The notes below the pieces were generated by a model. That model had not been told where the DNA came from. It worked only from the letters and a program-made list of their open reading frames with translations, and did not search any database. This document shows, piece after piece, positions 53,755 through 63,519 of a stretch of DNA of 64,000 nucleotides. How positions within the stretch are numbered: the stretch's first letter is position 1; each line of letters starts with the position of its first letter. Origin of the DNA: Stenopsyche tienmushanensis. Its lineage: Eukaryota > Arthropoda > Insecta > Trichoptera > Stenopsychidae. The stretch lies in contig WACJ01000530.1 in NCBI GenBank assembly GCA_008973525.1, positions 1,798,001 to 1,862,000 on the forward strand, in the 5' to 3' direction. Made by a program: the position numbers and the translations under genes.

Positions 53755-54223
53755 TAGGGCCCTGTCTGAATACTTATATACTATAATACTTTTATGTGAT
53801 CCGTAATTATATTACGGAGGAATACAAAAAAATCTGAAGCCCGTATCTATTATATTTCATAACGATATTCCCATTATTAGAGTCGAGGTGTAGTAAATAC
53901 ATCATCGGTAGGCAAAGTTTTATATAATAATTTGAATAATATATATGGACTCTATAAATTTATACATAGATTAGACAGTCACTGCCCCTAGGCGTCGCCT
54001 AAGTTCGCCAATTAGTAATTACGCCACTATTTCCAAGCGTCCAGATTTCGTTGGGAATGTCTCGATTTAGTAGCCTTCATCGTGTTGATGAGGTGTATGA
54101 TTTCTGTTAGATAAAAAATTCTATCCAGAATTTCTCGGGATTACATTTACTAATCCCGGGATTCTTAAGTACCTAAAACTGTCCGGGATCCCGGATTTCG
54201 GGATCCCGGGATTGGATTCCCTA
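53755..54223 (-). mobile_element. hAT element (family B), 8-bp target duplication, internal deletion
   Basis: TGCCTGAC flanks it exactly on both sides (53747-53754 and 54224-54231). One end reads TAGGG and jumps at once into internal family sequence (CTGAATACTTATATACT). The other end is complete, ending CGGGATTGGATTCCCTA. It is therefore a 469-bp derivative that lost most of one terminus by deletion, either before insertion or afterwards. Confidence 0.85.
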
Positions 54224-54505
54224 TGCCTGACTATGTAAATCATTTTAAAATTTAATTTTTCAAAACAGAAAAAACGTTTTTTCACCATCAGTTTTATCTC
54301 TCTGATTCTATTACAGTTTATCATCTGATTAACAGTTTTTAAGCTCTCCCCTGTTGTGGAAACTCTTCGGTTTAAAAACAGAGTTTGATTGCCAACAAAT
54401 GTCAACAAAGCAACGATTCATCCAGCAACGAAAAATTCACATCAGAATAAGCTGAACAATGAATGTTTTAATAGTGCATAGCAAAAAAACCATTATTAAT
54501 TATAG

Positions 54506-54557
54506 CTTTACTAAAAATAAGTGTGAAAACGGCTCGTATTTTTGGCACTACCGATAT
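54506..54557 (+). repeat. 'TTTTTGGCACTACCGATA' terminal motif
   Basis: CTAAAAATAAGTGTGAAAAC, GGCTCGTATTTTTGGCAC and TACCGATA are nearly the exact reverse complement of 56398-56450. Confidence 0.6.
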
Positions 54558-54599
54558 TCAAACCTACTGATTTTTTTATTAAATGGATGGTTGGATGTA

Positions 54600-55538
54600 A
54601 TCATAAACATTTTTGGGACACGAGGGAAGAAATTTTAGCCTAATTCCCCTGACTTATAGTGTACATATATGCGACGTAAATGTCCTCGCTGGTTTTACTG
54701 CTCAATTAACCGTTAAACGACCGCAACATTACAAATGCGCGTTTAGACGATACCGTTGACCCCAGCCCACACGGACCATTTTAGAGCCAATAAAGATAAT
54801 CAAAAAGACGAAATTTAGATGGGATAAGAGCAGCATTGTCAGCACGCGAATAATAAATGTGTGCCAAGGTATTTTCAAGAATACTCACCGTCTCATCTAG
54901 AGATTCCATCGATCATATTAATCTCGCGATAAATTACACCCCGCTCCCATCGCCGAGTAGAAAATAGAAAGAAGGATCCTCAGAGCACGTCTGTCCGGTC
55001 GGCTGTTCATCAGCCGCAAGTAACAGTTTAAATGTCATGTTGTGACAATTTATGTGGAAGTGTCTCAAAATCATATTAGACGCTCCGTGGAAATAACAAA
55101 GTTCGGCGATTGTGACGGCGACCCGATGATGTATCGCGGCGATTTATATTTAAGTCGTTGGGACACGTGCTTTTGGACTCGTGGCCAAAAAACCCGAATT
55201 GTCACATATCCGATCTTGCGATACATCGCCGTTTTGCATTATGGAGTCGGCGATTATCTTGTGTAATTCTCGCCGGGTGCAAAGGCGGTCAATTGCCGGC
55301 GGAGCCGGAGCGAATCTGACACCGGGGAGATATTGACAATGATAAATAATAGACAAGTATGACATCCAGAGGCGACTTTATTTGATTTCACAATGGCTTT
55401 TGTACGCAAAACGCCAATTAGCCGTCGTCGTTTTGCGCCTTTTTTGCGTTCGCAAACAACGCCGATAGTATCGCGTTCCAGACAATTAAATAGCACCCAA
55501 GAAATGACATCGTAAAAACTTGCATCTCTAATTGTTCC
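54600..55538. other. TE-free island, no gene established
   Basis: Complex sequence. A 74-codon plus frame (55042-55266) has no domain. A 10-bp inverted pair GATGTATCGC/GCGATACATC lies at 55128 and 55218. Confidence 0.4.
55391..55513 (+). CDS. Unassigned 40-codon basic ORF upstream of A20
   Basis: ATG to TAA, encoding a short Arg/Ser/Thr-rich peptide (MAFVRKTPISRRRFAPFLRS at its start). Only 26 bases after the stop comes a run of 20 A. No family is recognised. It could be part of a retroposed transcript or chance. Confidence 0.15.
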
Positions 55539-55539
55539 C

Positions 55540-55559
55540 AAAAAAAAAAAAAAAAAAAA
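55540..55559 (+). repeat. A20 run
   Basis: Twenty consecutive A, the longest homopolymer noticed in the window, followed by CAATGAAACAA. ACAATGA also occurs at about 55336. This would fit a target duplication around a 3'-polyadenylated retroposed copy, but the sequence is short and common. Confidence 0.75.
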
Positions 55560-55811
55560 CAATGAAACAATACATCAACATGATTTAGTTCATAAAAGAC
55601 CAAAATTTGGATTCGGATTTTTTACACAGAAGCAAAAATGACTGTATGCGGGCCTCTTAGGGTTGAAACTTTAGCGCACGTCAAATGCACACTTACATAC
55701 AAGTATACAGTTGAAATGGTATAATATCATGATATATTAACGTTTCCGTGGGAACACTTATATAATATTTAAATGTATGTGTATAAAAAATATACATTGT
55801 ATTTCAAGCAA

Positions 55812-55920
55812 CAACTATTAAATTCATTGTAAATTATTTAGTAATATATGGCAATTTATTATTGATGATTACAATCTTGAAATAATGTGTGCAAATCATC
55901 AAATTTAATTCACTTCTTCC
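55812..55920 (+). mobile_element. Family E MITE, internal fragment
   Basis: ACTATTAAATTCATTGTAAA, TTATTTAGTAATATATGGCA and AATGTGTGCAAATCATCAAA match the interior of the family. The terminal repeats are not recognisable. Confidence 0.5.
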
Positions 55921-56034
55921 AAAACGAAATTGGCATTGTCTTAACCATCAACCGTTACAGATCGATGATAAAGCAAATATTGAAAAATATTTTATAGATA
56001 TGTGTCATAATTTCAAATTAGATTTGTAGGCAAT

Positions 56035-56280
56035 CTAATATATAAAAGTAAATCTCTGTTTGTTCGTATGCAATGCGCTGCCATGCCGTTCATCAGATTG
56101 CAATAAAACTTCGTCCACTTATTGCTAAGGATTGCGCGTGTAGCATAGGCATAGTCTAATATATAAAAATCAATGTTTGTTTGTTCGTATTTGATGCGCT
56201 GCCATACCGCTCATCCGATTGTAATAAATCTTTGTCAACTTGTTGTTTATACTTGCGGAAATAACATAGGCATATTAAAA
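56035..56280 (+). repeat. Family A paired-unit repeat, plus orientation
   Basis: CAATGCGCTGCCATGCCGTT and TGATGCGCTGCCATACCGCT mark the two units, ending GGAAATAACATAGGCATA. Confidence 0.72.
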
Positions 56281-56397
56281 ATATTTTTTGTATACGCAGT
56301 TCGTTATGCGAGACGTGGCATTGCAACGCATGCCGGGTAATCACTATGAATAAATTCATATATCGAAGGATTTGTACATCATTTGTATCTCTAGCGT

Positions 56398-57352
56398 ATA
56401 TCGATAGTGCCAAAAATACGAGCCGTTTTTACACTTATATTTAGAAAAGTTACAAAAGAATGAAACAAATCAAATCAAAAAAGCTCGATGATGACGTTCT
56501 ATGATATTCGATGGAAATAAATCCAACTCTTTCAAGCAATGCCTTTCGTCGTTTTTTTGCTTCTATAAGGATATTCCCAGAAGTAGCCGACCTGACGTTG
56601 TATAAAAAATTTCAATGTGGTAGAAAGTACCTGTTTTATAAAGCTAAAGTTTCAAGTTTAAAGACACTACATGGACTAAACATGGAAAAAATTGGTCCAC
56701 AAAATGGTATTGGATATGATTAATGTTATGTTTTTATACTTGTGGCTAGATTATCCAATCCCGGGATCCCGGACAGTTTTAGGTGCTCATAATCCCGAAA
56801 AAATCGGGATTGAAATTTCTATCCAACAGAAATCGTACACCTCACCAGCGCGACGAAGGCTACCAAATCGAGACATTCCCGCCGAAATCTGGACGCTTGG
56901 AAACAGTGGCGTAACTACTAATTGGCGAGCTTAGGCGACGCCTATGTGCAGTAACGGTCTAATCTATGTATAAATTTATAGAGTACATATATGTTATTCA
57001 AATTGTTCAAATATAAACCCTTGCCTACCGATGATGTATTTACTACACCTCGACTCTAATAATGGGAATATCATTATGAAATATAATAGATACGGGCTTC
57101 AGAATTTTTGTATTCTTCCGTAATATAGTTATGGATCACATAAAAGTTTAATAGCATATAATTATTCATCTGCAGCGACGGAAATAAATAATTTGTCGAG
57201 AAATCGGGAATTTTGCATTGAGTTTTAGTCTGTATCTCAACAGAAAGGAATTTTATCGAACTAACATTTAAATATCTGATGACGATACCTCCAACAAGTA
57301 TTTTTTTATATTAAACAAATGGACTTGCACATATTTTTGGCACAACCGATAA
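56398..57352. mobile_element. Composite: AGTGCCA-type element enclosing a family B hAT copy
   Basis: The left end ATATCGATAGTGCCAAAAAT and the inverted right end ATCGGTTGTGCCAAAAATAT are of the type seen at 43468-43826. Between them, at 56747, a family B hAT copy begins TAGATTATCCAATCCCGGGA and runs to about 57324. The right junction of the hAT is unclear. A 70-codon frame at 56511-56723 has no recognised domain. Confidence 0.5.
56747..57324 (+). mobile_element. 'CCCGGGATC' hAT family copy (B5)
   Basis: It follows 12907-13420 in order: CCCGGACAGTTTTAGGT, CACCTCACCAGCGCGACGAA, CTGGACGCTTGGAAACAGTG, GATGTATTTACTACACCTCG and CATCTGCAGCGACGGAAATA. It then contains a segment (TCTGATGACGATACCTCCAA) absent from 12907 but present, reversed, at 63609-63628. 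B5 and B6 are therefore less deleted versions. Confidence 0.78.
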
Positions 57353-57369
57353 TAAAAAGCTGAATAAAG

Positions 57370-58300
57370 TCAAATAGAATGTGTTGGGTTTCCATAATTA
57401 TATAAATAAGCGGCTTGTCTATTTCGGTACGGGAATCATTGCAAGACGCTGCTAAGATACCTGTTTGTTATTTCTATTATGAAACGGGATAGCTCATCTC
57501 ATGTTCTGGTCTCTGCCCACGGAGATTTCACGCTCCCGACTATTCAAAACAAGGAAGCGCCACTGGAAGAATCTTCGTCCGAGAGACGTTTTCGTGTTGA
57601 TATTTTTATTCTTCAGCAATGCACATTTTTCAGCTAGCATTTCGTCGACGTGGACATGACACATGACGGTCACTCAACAAAGCGCATATAAATACGTGAG
57701 TAATCGGCGGACATCAATTGGTGGAGACGTTTCATCACCGGTACACGGGGAGACTATTCCCTGGCAGGACTCCAAGCGATGACCTTTTGTCTGATGACAG
57801 TCTCTATTTGATATTCTTACACATAATTACGATATTAATTCGACTCGGGATATGGCGGTGGCGTGTGACGAACATGCTTTTGCCACATTTCGTCTGACGT
57901 GACCCAAAACTTTCCACTTTTTCCTGGGCGCATTGCATGCAGCTACGTGCGGGATTATGGCGAAGGTCATCCGAGGATATCCAAAATAACAATGGCAACC
58001 CATCTGAAACTTTCAAGAACGACATTTATTTTTGAGAATTTTGGACAAGCATGATTGATGCCGGCATTAGCAGCGATTTGCTGTTAAGCACGAACTTTCA
58101 GCTCCTACGGTCTATTTTTCACCAAGACGCGACATGTGGTCACAAAATGGAAAATAATCGGATTTACTATGGAATGTTCACGATATCGATTGAAGTGGAG
58201 AAAAAACATAATTTTCGAATCGCGTATAAATCGCCTAAATGACAAGATATGTCCTATAATGACACAAAAAACAATCGTATACGGATTTAATACATATTAA
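57370..58300. other. TE-free island, no gene recognised
   Basis: Complex sequence. Frames at 57804-58025 (minus) and 58051-58242 (plus) have no domain. Confidence 0.35.
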
Positions 58301-58310
58301 GATGATTTTG

Positions 58311-58425
58311 CGTGGGCTCCATTGACAGCGAAAAGGCCTTCAATCAAGCACATCATGAATGATTGACATTAAACGATTTAATCGACCATTATGCAATCCC
58401 AATCGAATCAAAATATCTTGGAATC
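58311..58425 (+). pseudogene. LINE reverse transcriptase fragment (first catalytic Asp region)
   Basis: The frame reads VGSIDSEKAFNQAHHE, a stop, LTLNDLIDHYAIPIE. It fits the (F)xDxxKAFDxxxHxxLxxxLxxYGIP pattern around the first catalytic Asp of non-LTR reverse transcriptases (RTE/CR1/L1-like wording). Only about 35 residues are preserved, with one stop. The clade is uncertain. Confidence 0.5.
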
Positions 58426-58429
58426 CACA

Positions 58430-58855
58430 TTGATATTGAACGTTTGGCATTGCAAAAAAACAGAGCATCAAGCTGATTGATTGTCGGCACAAATACACAA
58501 TGAAACAATAAAAGTCAGCCAAGAACAAGAACGAACAAACGATAAAAACAGCAAATCGCTGATTTTATCTAACCCAGTACTAGATAAATACGCAGACAAA
58601 TAAAATCGGAAAGAAACATGAATCAAGCATGTTGTAAATGTCGTTAAATTCAATAAAATGAAACAATGTTACAAAAATCGACGCTCAAGATTGAGTATAA
58701 TTTTGCGCGATTTGTTGAATTACCGCGTAAATATGCATATTTTTTTAAAAATATATATCTATCAACATCTTATGCATTAAGTGATCATAATAAAAGTATT
58801 GATTTAAAGCGAAAAATAAGTTTAAATTGCAAAAATAAACAAAGATAATATTAAT
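58430..58855. other. AT-rich spacer
   Basis: No gene or repeat recognised. Short frames on both strands without domains. Confidence 0.35.
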
Positions 58856-58856
58856 A

Positions 58857-59237
58857 CAGGATCATTCAATATGGACGCTTAAAGTTTGTAAGATTATAGC
58901 AGCCATGTTATTTAAGTATCATCTATCAAATTTATTGTAAATTATTCAATAATGTATGGCAAATTATTATAAAAAATTATAGTCTTAGATAACGTGTGCA
59001 GATAATTAAATTATATTTTCAAAATCAGTGATCCGTTTCGCCAAAATAGTCACCGAAAATTTAGCCGCCCGAATACGCGCCATAATGCAAAACCGCTGCG
59101 GATATTTGAACAAATTTATATTTTATAATAAATGCCATAAAATATTCTTTTGAATAAATATATAAAATAATTAAATATCGTACGCATAATTTATTATATT
59201 TACATTTAAAGATTGAGCGTTCTTATTGAAAGGTCTG
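58857..59237 (+). mobile_element. IS630-derived element (family E) with transposase C-terminus
   Basis: The left end CAGGATCATTCAATATGGAC follows TA. The inverted right end is CAGACCTTTCAATAAGAACG. Inside, the frame from 59040 reads AKIVTENLAARIRAIMQNRC and GYLNKFIFYN, matching the last part of IS630-like transposases (Rxxx...GGYLxxxIF). It is the counterpart of the N-terminal piece at 20850. The catalytic domain is deleted. Confidence 0.8.
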
Positions 59238-59323
59238 ATTTTTTTACACAAACGAATTATATTTTATTTTCGCATTAATCAAGCGAATTTTTTATTGTAA
59301 ATATACATCAATGACGTCAAATA

Positions 59324-59649
59324 CACTTGGGTTTGTTTTTATGCGGATCTTTTTTGTGCGTTTTTGAAGTTATGCGAACACAAAACTTTTTTTATGCGAA
59401 TTCGTATAAGAAAAAACCATTAACATTTAGAGCATCCAAACGTAAAAATACTGTTTCTTCCACCCAATACGACATTTTTATACGTTTTTTATTGTGCGAC
59501 TTTTGCTACATTGATTTGAAGTTATGCGGTTTTTAAAAATAACTGAACTTATCCCTCAGTTTTCAATGTAGTTCATGTCTTTTTTATGCGGATTTTTTAT
59601 ATGCGACTCCCCGTGGAACGTATCTATCGGATAAAATAAGACCCAAGTG
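59324..59649. mobile_element. 326-bp MITE with CACTTGGGT ends and TA duplication
   Basis: TA lies at 59322-59323 and 59650-59651. The ends are CACTTGGGTTTGTTTTTATG and, inverted, CACTTGGGTCTTATTTTATC. The interior is full of TTTTTTATGCGGATTTTTTA-like words, as seen in pogo/Tigger-derived MITEs. An eroded relative is at 1161-1600. Confidence 0.75.
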
Positions 59650-60770
59650 TATACTCAACAAATATTGAATGACATTTGTAAGAATGTACGTCAAAAGCGT
59701 CGCTTTTGCCCGCTTTTTTCGCACCGTATTCTATCACCAATGGCCAAAGGGTTAATATAAACTAACACAAATGCCACCGATTAGTTTAGATCAGCCCAGT
59801 CGTCCTAAGAACTTATATTTTATGCCGAATGCAAATAATAGACGCTCTCAGGCGAGACGTTAATCGGTTCCTTTCAAATATTAGTATGCATCCAATCGGG
59901 CGCAGGAACTTTCTTCGCGAGCAAAATAAGCCCCTTTTGTGCATTCCCAGGGCTTAAGATCCCCGAGGCATGAAATAGACGCCGTTCCCGTGATTTGTCG
60001 ATATAAAAAGGCAGCAGAAACCGAAGGCATTAAGTATTTATCGCTTCCTGCGGGCGGTCTGCTCATTAGCGGTTACATGCAAAGGTTCGAGCCTCGAGGT
60101 GGCGGTCCTCGACGACCAGCCTCCCAATGTCCAAAAACTATTCATCATGCTCTTCTTTTATCGGGCCATCTTCACACGAGGTGGCGAATTTGAATAACAC
60201 TCCTCTCGACCCACTCCGAGCAGCTTCCGCTAACAGCCGCAATTAGTGAGATACTGGAGGTGTTTATCTCCAGCCTGGCGGTGTCGAGAGCTATCTAATG
60301 TCTAATTTATAGACGAAACGGCTTCTTTTCGATATTTCCTTATTGGCAGTACCCGATGGTTCCTACAAGCATATCAAATCGTGGAACTGGTCTCATTAAG
60401 TTATGCATATCTGAGCGTCGCCGGCGGAGGAGTGTTGACATCATGCTTATTGATTAGCGTGGCATTTCAACGACCTATCCAACGGGTACTCTTTGGGAGA
60501 TATAAAGACAGGTGTCAAACAGCAGTGGCTGCCATTTAAATTAATTATGACTGCTACGCGACATTATGGAATATAAAAAGACCCACGTCGTCGCATTGTG
60601 TGAGCTTTTGTCCGTAGCGCGATCGTGACACGCGGCGAACATACAGACAGACAGACAGACAGCACTTAGACAAATGACGTGACGTGCTCTCTACCTAACC
60701 GTGACGGACTACTGCGTCCCATGTAAATGCTTATGGTATAAGAATCAGTAAAAAAACCCACAAAAATGCA
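59650..60770. other. TE-free island, no gene recognised
   Basis: Complex, fairly GC-balanced sequence. A (CAGA)n microsatellite lies at 60644-60662. Frames at 59881-60193 on both strands overlap and have no domain. Confidence 0.4.
60644..60662 (+). repeat. (CAGA)n microsatellite
   Basis: CAGACAGACAGACAGACAG, a little under five tandem copies of CAGA. Confidence 0.9.
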
Positions 60771-61099
60771 TACAATACATGACAATGAATATGGACATAT
60801 TTATATACCTATAATACATTATGAATGTGCCTAATTTTGATTTAAAAAAAGCTTAAATAAATCCTCATAAATCAATTAATATTAAAAAAATATGGAAAAA
60901 CATCGCGTAACAACACGTTGACCGATGTCAACCAAAAGTCGGCGAAATTCATAAAAACATACTTCCCGCACTCAATGTGTTAATGCGGTATTCTAAAGGC
61001 GTAATTTTTTTGTTGCATATTTTTATTAAGTTTCATAAAAAATAACTATAAACATTTTTTACTAGATATTTATAGACATTTTTAGAATATAGGCTGATA

Positions 61100-61570
61100 A
61101 AGTGTAAAGGGGTAAAAATATGGCGTATCCTGGTTGACACAATTTTAACCCTTTTATTCATCTAAAATTAAAAAATACAAAAATATTCTTAATAGTTACA
61201 GATGTAGCTATAGTTCCTACCTCAAAGATAAAAAATAAAAAAATATTATTACAAAATGGCGACTGTTTAAAAATTAAAGTAATTTTTTGTCCTTATTTTT
61301 TAATAGTTTAGATATATTTTTTTAAATAGTCAAAAATATAATTTTAACATAAATCTGCTACAAACAATATAAAACTACATAGGGAAAGATTTATGGTAAA
61401 TTTAAAATAAATTGTTCGATTAGAACTTGAGATATCATGTCAACCGCGTTGAAAAAAGTATTTTCGAGAAAAACGCGTTTAAAGATTTCATTCATTTTTT
61501 CGAAATTCCAGACTAGAATACCGCCCTAAAATAAGAATATGGAATGGCGATACTCAAATATGGATCTCAA
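61100..61570 (+). repeat. 'ATCATGTCAACCGTGTT' repeat, copy 6, full length
   Basis: It opens AAAGGGGTAAAAATATGGCG, then TCCTGGTTGACACAATTTTA. Later it has GATATCATGTCAACCGCGTT, CGCGTTTAAAGATTTCATTC and GACTAGAATACCGCCCT. The AGGGGTA/TACC.CCCT ends resemble those at 28541-28713. Confidence 0.68.
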
Positions 61571-62990
61571 GCTCCAATTTTGTATCATAACATCGCTGAT
61601 TATTTGATTTTTAATTGAAATTATGTCAATCTACATTAATATATAAACGGATCATTTGAATGAACCTTATATGGACATCAACATAATTCAGCCTTAATGC
61701 ACTAGGACTTGTTTAATAGCCATCAATTCATGGGGAAAAGCTACATCCATCTTATTCATATCATATATTTTGTCTATGTCATATATTAAGATCTGACACC
61801 AGTGAATCGCTCAGTGGGTCACCCAGATGAGCGTATTTTGTGGCGATTCAATTTATTGAATTCTATTTATTGACCTATTTATTGAATGTACATCATACAT
61901 ATGTATAAATTACTGCCAAGACGATATATCGTCGATTTTGAAACTAACAAGGACTTATTAAGAAGCATTGAATAACACACTGTGCGCCGCGTCATATAAC
62001 ATTGTCGATTTTAGCATGGCAGAAATAGTTGTTGTTTGCTTGCATTCGCGGATTGTTCAATTGTTGTTTTGCATCGTTATTGTGCAATATTTCAGGGATT
62101 CTATTTAAAATTCGTCTTATTGAACAGAAAGCGATGGACGCCGGGCAAAAACAGGATGTGGAAAGATTTAGGTACCCCGGATAAGTCGGATGACGTTGTG
62201 TGTTTTTAAGCCAGATTTATTGTGACAATAAGTGCCGTGTTTAATCCCAAATTGCCGTCGTTCCACCATCAGACCATCGTCCTGCGATGACGGATGGTCC
62301 ATCTCGCCCGGGGCAGCTGTATTTCTGATCGGCGACTCTTCGGATAGTAATTTTTGTCTACGGCGACGCGCGATCAATCTTGGGCCCATAACAATAAATT
62401 ATTGGGACCAGACGAAGATCCAGAAATAGATTAAGCCGGCGCTGGTGTTGATGCCGTCTGGAAGTGTTTCAACACTCGATGGACACCGTGCATGACTTAC
62501 CTGGACGGTGGACCGCCATCATTTGTCATCGCGCCCGTCGCTGACGAGCGACTGACAGCATGGGGAATGTCTGCCTTCGACGTGTAAAAAGAGTGATGAT
62601 ACGTCGCCGAGTCATCGCGGATCGACCGCTGGCATCGGTTAGCAAGTCTCCATCGAGATAGATTAAAATTAAGTAGAAATTCATGAATACATCGACCGAT
62701 TTAGAACGCTTGGATAACACAATGCGAGTGATGTGCTCCATCAGCATGACAGCTGTCGTACTATGATTCAAAATTTTGTCAACTCAATCAACTCTGATAA
62801 GTGTATGACGACATTCGAAGAAATTGCAGTTAAAATTTCCGGCAAAAAATTGGCACGGCACTTAAGATGTTAATATTGATGCCTCTCGCCCGTTTGACGC
62901 GACGCTGTCGATTATTTTGAGGCGAATTTTTAAATCTCATCATTTAAATATTTTGACCGAATTCTGATACACAACAGACGCGCGGTAATC
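61571..62990. other. AT-rich DNA then TE-free island, no gene recognised
   Basis: From 62110 the sequence is complex and GC-balanced. Overlapping opposite-strand frames (62168-62429) argue against coding. TGACAGCTGTC recurs near 62746. Confidence 0.4.
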
Positions 62991-62994
62991 CGAC

Positions 62995-63237
62995 AAACTT
63001 ATATTATTTGAGAAAGTGCAAACAATAAGTTGACAAAGTTTTATCGCAATCGGATGAATGGTATGGCAGCGCATTAAATACGGACAAACAAACATTATTT
63101 TTTATATATTACACTATATCAATATTACTCGCGGAATCTTTAGCAATAAGTGGAAGAAGTTTTATTGCAATCCAATGAACGGTATGGCAGCGCATTACAC
63201 ATGAACAAAACCCAAATCATTTTTATATATTAGAAGA
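62995..63237 (-). repeat. Family A paired-unit repeat, reverse
   Basis: ATCGCAATCGGATGAATGGT and GCAATCCAATGAACGGTATG mark the two units, ending ATTTTTATATATTAGAAGAA. Confidence 0.72.
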
Positions 63238-63284
63238 AGATTTTGCAGCGTCGCATATGGGCGTTAATGGTAATCATAGACAGT

Positions 63285-63330
63285 ATCATCGGTCATTTTG
63301 TTCAATCACAGCAAATTCTTCCAATACCGT
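63285..63330 (+). repeat. mariner 5' leader fragment
   Basis: ATCGGTCATTTTGTTCAATC and GCAAATTCTTCCAAT match 34490-34528. Nothing of the transposase follows. Confidence 0.55.
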
Positions 63331-63439
63331 TTATGGTAGTGTAGCACGGGTGAAATATCATCCCCATGCGATGACGATCTGTGTAAATTTAATTCGGCAG
63401 ATTAACAACGATATCTTCCGTATCTCTTTTAAGCATAAT

Positions 63440-63519
63440 CGAGATGGGAATCGTGAAGAGTAATCGGGTAGCCTTGGATGCGGGAGGACGTCCTTCCCGC
63501 TGCCAGATTTCTTTTCTCA
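63440..63519 (+). mobile_element. LTR fragment, copy 3
   Basis: GTAATCGGGTAGCCTTGGAT, GCGGGAGGACGTCCTTCCCG and GCTGCCAGATTTCTTTTCTC match 6875-6935 and 40390-40450. It is cut off at 63519 where the hAT copy begins, which suggests the hAT fragment joined or inserted there. Confidence 0.55.
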
